Part shown: piece by piece, positions 1 through 7,400 of the stretch
Numbering within the stretch: the first letter of the stretch is position 1
Layout of the letters: every line of letters begins with the position of its first letter
Assembly (NCBI RefSeq): GCF_030272705.1
Contig: NZ_JARFYM010000010.1
Coordinates: 62,001-126,000, forward strand
Direction of reading: 5' to 3'
Length of the DNA: 64,000 bases
DNA from: Rhizobium mayense
GTDB taxonomy: Bacteria > Pseudomonadota > Alphaproteobacteria > Rhizobiales > Rhizobiaceae
The notes under the pieces: model-generated
Told to the model about the DNA's origin: nothing
What the model saw: only the letters and a program-made list of their open reading frames with translations
Database searches by the model: none
Translations under genes and position numbers: made by a program

Positions 1-28
1 TATGCCATCGCCGCCATCTTCCCCCGCA

Positions 29-880
29 TTATTTGCCGCCGATGATCTTCAGCCGAATTCGCCGAGAGATGAAATCGATGATGGCGACGGCGACCAGCAT
101 CATGATGATGATGAACAGCGCCTGATCCCAATTGTTGACCAGGATCTGCTGTGACAGCTCCAAGCCGATGCCGCCGGCGCCGACAATGCCGAGGATGGTG
201 GCGGCGCGGACGTTGGACTCGAAGAAATAGAGCGCGCTGGAGAGGATGACCGGCAGCACCTGCGGCACCACCGCTAAGCGGATCGCCTGCAGGCGGTTGG
301 CGCCGGCGGCTTGCGTCCCCTCTATCGGCTTGCGGTCGACATTTTCGATCGCCTCGGCATAGATCTTGGTAAGGAATGCGACGTCGGAAAAGGCGATGGC
401 GAGGACACCGGCAAAGGGACCCATGCCGACGGCGCTGACGAAGATCAGCGCCCATATCAGGATATCGATGCCGCGCATGACGTCGAGCACGCGGCGGAAG
501 CCGAAATGCAGGAAGATGTTCGGCACGATGTTGCGCGCGCCGAGGAAGCCGAGCGGAAAGGCGACGATGGTCGACAGAAATGTGCCGAAGAAGGCCATGG
601 CCAGCGTTTCGCCGAGCGCCTGCAGATAGGTGCCGAACACGCCACCGGTCGAGGGCGGCAGCATCAGCTTGATCAGAAAGCCGAGCCTTCCTGCACCGTT
701 CCAGAAGCGCGGCGGCGTGGCGTCGATCCACCAGAGGCCGAACACAAAGATTGCCGCCAGCAGCAGGGCGATGCCACGGTTGCGCCAGCGCTCTGCGAAG
801 GGTCTGGCGAAAAGCTCCGGATGGGCGTAGCGCCAGGCGGCGATTTCACCGGTTTGCGGAAGAAGGGTCGAGCTGGTCAT
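29..880 (-). CDS. phnE: Phosphonate/phosphate ABC transporter permease (second PhnE)
   Basis: Inner-membrane subunit of a PhnCDE importer for phosphonates and possibly phosphate or phosphite. The 283-residue protein has a cytoplasmic N-terminus, a first membrane segment near residues 33-50, then a PhnE-type permease core. The EAA-like coupling loop (EGTQAAGANRLQAIRLAVVP) and the GIVGAGGIG segment are visible. The start is the ATG that overlaps the stop of the preceding permease gene by four bases (ATGA, 877-880), so the two permeases are translationally coupled and probably form a heterodimer. An in-frame upstream extension to 1162 was rejected because it runs through the neighbouring permease. 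Family assignment is firm; the exact substrate is not. Confidence 0.93.
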   Translation of the reverse strand: MTSSTLLPQTGEIAAWRYAHPELFARPFAERWRNRGIALLLAAIFVFGLWWIDATPPRFWNGAGRLGFLIKLMLPPSTGGVFGTYLQALGETLAMAFFGTFLSTIVAFPLGFLGARNIVPNIFLHFGFRRVLDVMRGIDILIWALIFVSAVGMGPFAGVLAIAFSDVAFLTKIYAEAIENVDRKPIEGTQAAGANRLQAIRLAVVPQVLPVILSSALYFFESNVRAATILGIVGAGGIGLELSQQILVNNWDQALFIIIMMLVAVAIIDFISRRIRLKIIGGK

Positions 881-1770
881 GAGGTATACCGCAGGGATTC
901 CTTGCTGATCATGCGATGGCGGATGGCTTCGCAGCTCAGGTCTGTGGCCATGACGACGGCGATGATTAGAAGGACGATGGCGCTGATATCGGGATAGTCG
1001 AACTGGCGGATGGAAAGATAAAGCTCCTCGCCGATGCCGCCGGCGCCGACGATGCCAAGCACAGAAGCGCTGCGGATATTGTATTCGAAGCGCAGCAGCG
1101 CATAGCTCATGAAATTCGGCATGACCTGCGGGAGCACTGCAAGCCGCATGATGACCGGCCAATTGCCGCCCGCCGCCATGACGCCTTCGATCGGCTTAGT
1201 GTCGACGCTCTCATTGATTTCGGAAAACAGCTTGCCGAGCGCACCGGTCGTGTGCACCGCGAGCGCCAGAACGCCGGCCAGCGGTCCGATACCGAAAGCG
1301 AAAACGAAGATCATCGCATAGACCGTGTCCGGCACGGTGCGGGCAAGCTCGAGAAAGCGCCGCGACAGGAAATAGAGCGTATTGTTGCGCATGAGATTGC
1401 GCGAGGCGGAAAAGCAAAGAAGCAGCGCGGCAATACTGCCGGCCATGGTGCCGACGAAGCTCATCAGCGCCGTTTCGGCAAGCAGTTCCAGCCAACGCGG
1501 CAGGTTCCAATACCATTCGCCGAGATCATGGCCGAGCGTGGCATAATGCAGCTGCGGAAAGGTGGAGGATATGTAGCGCCAGGCATCGGGCAGGCCGCTT
1601 GCGAGTCCGCTTAAACTGAAGCCGCTGAATATGGCAGAGAAGATCACCGCCGCGACGAGCAATACGCCGTAGATAACGGTCTGAAGCCACAGCTTCCGCC
1701 GCTCGACCGCAAAGGAGCGGTGGAAGGCTTCGATCCTGGCGGTATGGCCGGCGTCGATCGTTGGAATCAT
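877..1770 (-). CDS. phnE: Phosphonate/phosphate ABC transporter permease (first PhnE)
   Basis: A 297-residue paralogue of the downstream permease and the other half of the membrane channel. It has an N-terminal membrane segment near residues 33-55, a periplasmic loop, then the conserved permease core with EGVMAAGGNWPVIMRLAVLP as the ATPase-contact loop and GIVGAGGIGEEL near the end. Its stop overlaps the next gene's start. It is separated from phnD by an unusually long 264-bp gap holding two palindromic repeats, so expression of the permeases relative to the binding protein may be uneven. Tandem divergent phnE copies are normal in rhizobial phnCDE operons. Confidence 0.93.
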   Translation of the reverse strand: MIPTIDAGHTARIEAFHRSFAVERRKLWLQTVIYGVLLVAAVIFSAIFSGFSLSGLASGLPDAWRYISSTFPQLHYATLGHDLGEWYWNLPRWLELLAETALMSFVGTMAGSIAALLLCFSASRNLMRNNTLYFLSRRFLELARTVPDTVYAMIFVFAFGIGPLAGVLALAVHTTGALGKLFSEINESVDTKPIEGVMAAGGNWPVIMRLAVLPQVMPNFMSYALLRFEYNIRSASVLGIVGAGGIGEELYLSIRQFDYPDISAIVLLIIAVVMATDLSCEAIRHRMISKESLRYTS

Positions 1771-1826
1771 CGATGTTTACTCATGCAGGTTTCCGGTGGT
1801 CGTTGCAGGTGTGGCGAATGGGTCGG

Positions 1827-1896
1827 CCACCTCGTGGTTCGAGGCCCTGTCATCTCCGCATTCGCTTCAATGACAGGGCACCTCACCATGAGGTGG
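1827..1896. repeat. Large imperfect palindrome in the phnD-phnE gap
   Basis: Arms 1827-1853 and 1870-1896 are 27 bp each. They pair at about 22 positions around a 16-nt loop; the outer CCACCTC/GAGGTGG and inner CCCTGTCAT/ATGACAGGG blocks are exact. It resembles the mosaic palindromic intergenic repeats of rhizobia. In the phn transcript it would fold into a long hairpin just after phnD. There is no T-tract on the minus strand, so it is not a classical terminator. Confidence 0.7.
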
Positions 1897-1970
1897 ATCG
1901 AGCTTGCCCCAGACGCCAACTCCTCTCACCGAGACATGGAAAGAGTTCCTGGAGCTGCCCAGAAGGTTAG

Positions 1971-2013
1971 CCCTCACCCTGAGGTGGCCTGGAAGGCCCT
2001 CGAAGGGCGAGGG
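1971..2013. repeat. Palindromic intergenic repeat after phnD
   Basis: CCCTCACCCTGAGG (1971-1984) is followed by its near inverse CCTCGAAGGGCGAGGG, with a two-base bulge. This CTCACCCTGAGG...CTCGAAGGGCGAGG form is a familiar dispersed palindrome of Rhizobiales intergenic DNA (from memory; no search was run). It sits about 20 bp downstream of the phnD stop, where a hairpin could protect the phnD message from 3' decay. Confidence 0.6.
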
Positions 2014-2034
2014 CCGGTGTGGCTGATGAGGTTC

Positions 2035-2955
2035 TCAATGCTTGCGGCGTTCGGCATCGTTCGCCTGGGTGATGGCGATGATGTCGTCGTAGTCTGAGTC
2101 CTTGACCGGCACGAGGTCCTTCGACGTTCCGTCCGTCTGGGCTTTGAAGTCGGTCGGATCTTCCTTGGGATAGGACAGGATGGCGTTTCGATAGGCGTCC
2201 TGCAGATCCTGCGGCAGGTCGGAGCGCATGACATAGGGACCATTCGGGATCAGATTCGAGGTCCAGATGACGCGGGTCGAGCCCTTCGGCACCATGCCCT
2301 TGCCTTCCATGCGCAGCGCATTGCTCTTCTGCGGATTGGTCCAGTCGTCGGCTGCAGCATCGAAGGTGCCGTTGACGACGCCGACGACACCCAGTTCATG
2401 ACTTCCCGAGAACGGCGTCTTGGAGAAGAAGGTCGAAGGATCGATGCCGTCCTTTTTCATGAAATAGAGCGGCACGGCATAGCCGGAGGTCGAGTTCGGA
2501 TCGGCCCAGGCCAGCACTTTGCCCTTGAGGTCGTCGATTTTCTGGTACGGGCTGTCCGTCTTGACGACGATGACAGAGTGATAGCCGGTCGAGCCGTAAT
2601 TGTCTTCGCTGGTGGCGACGGCCGTGATCTTGTCGCCCATCACCTTGCGGCCGAGGGCGTAGTTGGCGGCGCCGATGGTTGCGAACTGGATCTTGTTGGA
2701 GTGGAGCGCCTCGATGACGGCGGCGTAGTCGGTGCCCCAGAGAATGTGGACGGGAACGCCGAGCTTCTTCGTCATATAGGCGGAGAATTTGTCGTAACGA
2801 GCGACTGCGTCGCGCTCATTCTCGGCGCTGGAAATGCCGAAATTCAGTTCCTTGTACTGATCGTGCCAATCAGCCTTGGCAGGGACGGCGGCAAGAAGCA
2901 GCCCGCCGACGAGAAGGCCGGCAACTGCGGTGCGACGGGTGACGTTGTTGGTCAT
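2035..2955 (-). CDS. phnD: Phosphonate/phosphate ABC transporter periplasmic binding protein
   Basis: A 306-residue PhnD-family solute-binding protein that delivers phosphonate, phosphate or phosphite to the PhnE channel. The N-terminus (TRRTAVAGLLVGGLLLAAVPAKA) is a signal peptide with a twin-arginine-like start and an AKA cleavage site near residue 28. The mature part shows family features such as NFGISSAEN, YAAVIEALHSNKIQFATIG and the WTSNLIPNGPYVMRSDLP stretch. The ATG at 2955 is preceded by GGAG-like sequence and gives the complete signal peptide; longer in-frame extensions have none. It lies between phnC (62 bp upstream) and the phnE pair. Confidence 0.94.
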   Translation of the reverse strand: MTNNVTRRTAVAGLLVGGLLLAAVPAKADWHDQYKELNFGISSAENERDAVARYDKFSAYMTKKLGVPVHILWGTDYAAVIEALHSNKIQFATIGAANYALGRKVMGDKITAVATSEDNYGSTGYHSVIVVKTDSPYQKIDDLKGKVLAWADPNSTSGYAVPLYFMKKDGIDPSTFFSKTPFSGSHELGVVGVVNGTFDAAADDWTNPQKSNALRMEGKGMVPKGSTRVIWTSNLIPNGPYVMRSDLPQDLQDAYRNAILSYPKEDPTDFKAQTDGTSKDLVPVKDSDYDDIIAITQANDAERRKH

Positions 2956-3017
2956 GAGACAATACTCCGTGAGATGAAAGACGGCGAGCAGCGCCCGCCG
3001 TGTGGGAAAGCGAAGAG

Positions 3018-3854
3018 TCAGGCCCAAGCCGGATTGGTCTCGGAAGCGATCCCGGCACCAGTGCCGACAGCAGGGCGTCCGAACTGGCCGGCGGTCAGGC
3101 TTTCGTCGATGGGAGCGGCGCCATCCTCGCCGTAGATCCGATGCAGTACGTCGCTGGTCAGACCCTCGGGTCCGCCGTCGAAGACGATACTGCCCTTGGC
3201 AAGGCCGATGATGCGGTCGCAATAGCTGCGCGCCGCGTCGAGCGTATGCAGATTACAGATAACGGTGATGCCATCTTCGCGATTGATCGTCTTCAGCGCC
3301 TCCATGACGAGGCGCGCATTGTGCGGATCGAGCGATGCGATCGGCTCGTCGGCGAGCACGATGTCAGGCATTTGCACAAGCGCCCGCGCAATCGCCACGC
3401 GCTGCTGCTGGCCGCCGGAAAGCGTGTCGGCGCGCTGCAACGCCTGCGGCAACAGATTGAGGCGATCAAGCGCCTTCGCCGCCATCGTCCGTTCCGCCGC
3501 GGAGAACTGCTTGAACAGGATTGGCAAAGTGCCGTTGGTAGCGACGCGACCGACCAGGACGTTGGTCAACACATCGAGCCGGTTCACCAGATTGAATTGC
3601 TGGAAGATCATCGCGCAACGGGCGCGCCAGAGGCGGAGCTCGCGTCCCTTGAGATCGCTGACGGTCTTGCCGTCGAACTCGATCGCGCCTGCGCTCGGAT
3701 CGATCAGGCGATTGATGATCCTGAGCAAGGTCGACTTACCTGCTCCGGATCGGCCAATAACGCCGACTATTTGTCCCTTGCCTATCTCTAGATCAATAGA
3801 ATTGACCGCAGTCGACGCGCCAAACGTCTTCGTTACAGCGCTGAGTTTCAGCAT
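3018..3854 (-). CDS. phnC: Phosphonate/phosphate ABC transporter ATP-binding protein
   Basis: A 278-residue ATPase that powers PhnCDE uptake. Walker A is GRSGAGKST (about residues 34-42), the Q-loop lies in MIFQQFNLV, the ABC signature is LSGGQQQRVAIARAL, Walker B is IVLADEP, and a switch histidine follows in CNLHTLD. It is the first gene of the operon and lies downstream of a Pho box and a TATAAT -10 element, as expected of a phosphate-starvation gene. The C-terminal 30 residues are variable. The start (MLKLSAVTKTFG) is set by homology to PhnC; an upstream in-frame extension passes through the promoter region. Confidence 0.94.
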   Translation of the reverse strand: MLKLSAVTKTFGASTAVNSIDLEIGKGQIVGVIGRSGAGKSTLLRIINRLIDPSAGAIEFDGKTVSDLKGRELRLWRARCAMIFQQFNLVNRLDVLTNVLVGRVATNGTLPILFKQFSAAERTMAAKALDRLNLLPQALQRADTLSGGQQQRVAIARALVQMPDIVLADEPIASLDPHNARLVMEALKTINREDGITVICNLHTLDAARSYCDRIIGLAKGSIVFDGGPEGLTSDVLHRIYGEDGAAPIDESLTAGQFGRPAVGTGAGIASETNPAWA

Positions 3855-4002
3855 GCTGTCTCCAATTTTCCCGCACCAATCATCAAGACGGTACGTTAAA
3901 AACGAACCTATTTTCTTGATGGTATGGATATATATTTTTATAATTCTACCGATAGTGGCGATGTATTTGTCAAAATGACAAAATTGCACGTCTCTGGGTG
4001 CA

Positions 4003-4031
4003 ATTATACTTTTCAACGTGACATTTGTATT
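4003..4031 (-). promoter_or_regulatory. Candidate phnC promoter with weak Pho-box half-site
   Basis: On the minus strand a perfect TATAAT (4003-4008) follows an ATGTCAC half-site about 10 bp upstream. There is no good -35 hexamer, as expected of an activator-dependent promoter. Transcription from here would give a phnC leader of about 140 nt. The -10 is seen directly; the activator role is inferred. Confidence 0.45.
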
Positions 4032-4087
4032 ACGAATCCCGCCCCATGGTCGATATAATGGTACGGACCTTCGAAGATGTCTGTTTG

Positions 4088-4105
4088 ATGTCAGAACGGT
4101 GACAG
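4088..4105 (-). promoter_or_regulatory. Pho box (PhoB-binding site) upstream of phnC
   Basis: The minus-strand 18-mer CTGTCACCGTTCTGACAT matches the Pho-box layout of two CTGTCA-type heptamers separated by four bases, with a single mismatch in the core of the second repeat. It lies 234 bp upstream of phnC and is the best match in this gap. It predicts PhoB-dependent induction of phnCDE under phosphate limitation. Confidence 0.65.
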
Positions 4106-4371
4106 GCGCGAGCTTAGACAGGCTCCGCTAAAGTGCCTTGAAACCCACCGAAACACGTCGCGTCGCCGGCGCCCAAAAGGGATAAAAAGCAGCCGTCGGG
4201 GCGATAAAAGGCATGCGACCAGATAACGCAGCCTGCATGCTTCCGACATCGCCGTCGAGCGCGCGGTTGGAGCTCACGAAAGTGTGGGCTAAATCAGCGG
4301 GTTCTGGTCCAGGGCCTTCCACCAATGGAACGGCATGGTCGTAAACCGTGCCGTCACGTCTCGACGTTCGG

Positions 4372-4400
4372 TTGACAAATTAGCCCGAAGTTTGAAGAGT
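4372..4400 (+). promoter_or_regulatory. Possible promoter of the alpha-2-macroglobulin/pbpC operon
   Basis: TTGACA (4372-4377), a 17-bp spacer, then AAGAGT (4395-4400), a weak -10. The start codon follows at 4435 behind GGGGGG. The rest of the 3855-4434 gap holds the phnC control region (entered separately) and, at 4128-4325, a minus-strand open frame with no recognisable features. I see no other gene in it. Confidence 0.4.
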
Positions 4401-4434
4401 GCGGCCATCGAAACGGGCAGCGTCGGGGGGACTT

Positions 4435-7400
4435 ATGTCTAAGCGCGCGTTCATCGGATTTTCAGCTTTTTTTCTCGCTACTTTCGCCGCCTTGACGCCA
4501 GCCAGCGCCGCCGATGCCAAGCGGCAGGTGGTCACCACGCAGGATGGCGATTACTTCGGCTTTGATCTGCGTACCGAGCAGAACGTCACGTTGGATCAAT
4601 GCTCGACATCCTGCATAGGCGACAAATCCTGCAAGGCCTTCACCTATAATCCCAAGGTGAGATGGTGCTTCCTGAAGTCCGATTTCAACCAGCTCAACAG
4701 CTTCCCAGGCGCCGTTGCCGGCAAGATCGTCGAAACTGCTGCCGCCAGCGAGCCGGATATCGGAGCTGCGCCCGCCCTTCCCTTCCTTTCCGACAATTTT
4801 GTGCAGAGCGCGCGCGATGCGAAGAGCAGGCTCACGCTCGCCAATGAGCTGAAGGGACAGGGCGTCGAAAGCCTGACGGCGCTCGGCCGCATCGAGCTGA
4901 CCTCCGGCAATGTCAACAACGCATTGAACGCCTTCCAGGGCGCGCTGTCGCTTGCGCCCGACAATGGCAATCTCTGGATCGAGATGGCCCGCGCCGCCAA
5001 CACGATAACGAACGACACGACCGTCGCCACCCAGGCGGCCTACGCTGCTCTCAACGGCTATCAGCTTTCCCGCACGACGCGGAGCCGCGCCGACGCGCTC
5101 GCCGTACTCGCCACCTCACTGCAGAACGCTCAAAACTATCGCCAAGCGCTCAGCGCCTATAAGGCAAGCCTTGCTTTGGCCGGCTCCCCGACGATCCAGG
5201 CCGCCTATGACGATCTGAGAGCCCGCCAGGGCTTCCGCGTCACGGGCAACACGCTGGACAACGACAACGCCTCACCCCGCGCCTGCCTGCAATTCTCCGA
5301 AAAACTGGTGAAGAGCGGTGTCGACTACACGCCCTTCGTCACCGTCAATGGCGCCGCCCCGAAGGGTGTCGATGCCAAGGACAACCAGATCTGCGTCGAA
5401 GGCCTTGATTTCGGCCAGCACTACAAGATTTCGCTGCGACCCGGCCTGCCCTCCTCCGTCGATGAGGACCTTGCGACCCAGGTAGACATCGAGGTCTACG
5501 TCAAGGACCGCACCGCCTCGATCCGCTTCACCGGCGACAATTTCGTGCTGCCGTCAACGGCGCGTCGCGGCATCCCCTTGGTTTCGGTCAACACCACCAC
5601 GGCCAATCTGAAGCTCTACCGCATCGGCGACCGCAACATCGCCCAGTTGCTCAGCAATTCGCAGTTCCTGACGCAGATGGACAGCTATAGTGCCGAGACC
5701 ATACAGAATAGCAGTGGCGAGCTGGTCTGGCAGGGTTCGATCGACATCCAGCAGGACTTGAATAAGGACGTCGTCACCAGCTTCCCGGTCGATGAGGCTC
5801 TGCCGAAGCGCAAGCCCGGTGTTTATGTCCTGACCGCAGTCGCGCCGAACGCCGGCCAGGAATGGGATCCGCAGGCTACACAATGGTTCGTCGTCTCCGA
5901 TATCGGTGTCACCACCTATGCCGGCACTGACGGCTTGAACGTCTTCACCCGCTCGCTCGGCAGCGCCAAGCCGATCGCGGGCGTCGAACTGCAACTGCTC
6001 GCCAAGAACAATGAAATCCTCGGCACTGCCAAGACCGATGCGAATGGCCGCGCCACCTTCAGCGCCGGCCTGATGCGCGGCACGGCGGGCATGACCCCGG
6101 CCGTCATCACGGCGCAGAACGGCGATCAGGACTACGTGTTCCTCGACATGACCCGCGCCGGCTTCGATCTCTCCGACCGCGGCGTGACCGGGCGCTCGGC
6201 GCCGGGGGCGATCGATCTGCTCACCTGGACCGAACGTGGCATCTACCGCGCCGGCGAGACAGTGCATGCCTCCGCTCTCGCCCGCGACGTCAGTTCCGTG
6301 GCGGTCGAGAACCTGCCGCTCACCTTCGTCTTCCTGCGCCCCGACGGCGTCGAGGACCGCCGTATCGTTACCGACGGCGGCAAGCTCGGCGGCTACAATG
6401 TCGACCTGCCGCTGCAGCAGACCGCAATGCGCGGCACCTGGACGATGAACATCTATACCGACCCGAAGGGCGCCTCGATCGGCTCGCAGACCTTCCTCGT
6501 CGACGATTTCGTGCCGGATCGTATCGAATTCGACATGAAGAGCGATGCCAAAGCGATTGAAGTCGGCCAGCCGACGCCGGTCAATATCGAGGGACGCTAC
6601 CTCTACGGAGCGCCAGCCGCCGGCCTCAGCCTCGAAGGCGAAGTGACGCTGAAGCCGACGCGCGAAAACGCCGACTATAAGGGCTATGAATTCGGCCTCG
6701 CCGACGAGGGCGCCGGGCAGGACAACAGCGATAGCGACAGCAGCAGCGACAACAAGGCCGAGAGCTCGCAGGTGCCGCTAGAAGACCTGCAGGCACTGGA
6801 CGAAGACGGCAAGACGACATTCGACGTCACCATCAACGATACGCCTTCGACCACGCAGCTCCTCAACGCCAACATCACGGTCCGCATGCAGGAGGCCGGC
6901 GGCCGCGCCGTCGAACGCTCCCTGACGCTGCCGGTCAAATCGGATGGGCCGCGGATCGGCATCAAGCCGGAATTCGACGGCGATCTCGGCGAAAATTCGA
7001 TCGGCAATTTCCACGTCATCGCCGTCGACCAGAACGGCCAGAAGCAGGCCATGCAGGGCCTGACCTGGAAGCTGCTCAGCGTCGAGCGTGACTATCAATG
7101 GTATCGCGACGGCAGTAGCTGGAAATACGAGCCTGTCATGTCGACCAAGCAGGTCGCCACTGGCACGGTCAACGCCACCACGGACGGCGCGGAAATCTCC
7201 GTGCCGGTCACCTGGGGTCGCTACCGGCTGGAAGTGGAGACGGCTGATACGAACGGGCCCGAATCCAGTGTTGAATTCGACGCCGGCTGGTATGTCGCCT
7301 CGACTTCGACACAGACTCCCGACGCATTGGAAATCGCGCTCGACAAGGACAGCTACCATGTCGGCGACACGGCCAAGCTGAAGGTGACCTCGCGTTACGC

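Noticed and set aside
4128..4325. 65-codon minus-strand frame in the phnC/alpha-2-macroglobulin gap
   Set aside because: No ribosome site, no signal or motif, and low plausibility of composition.
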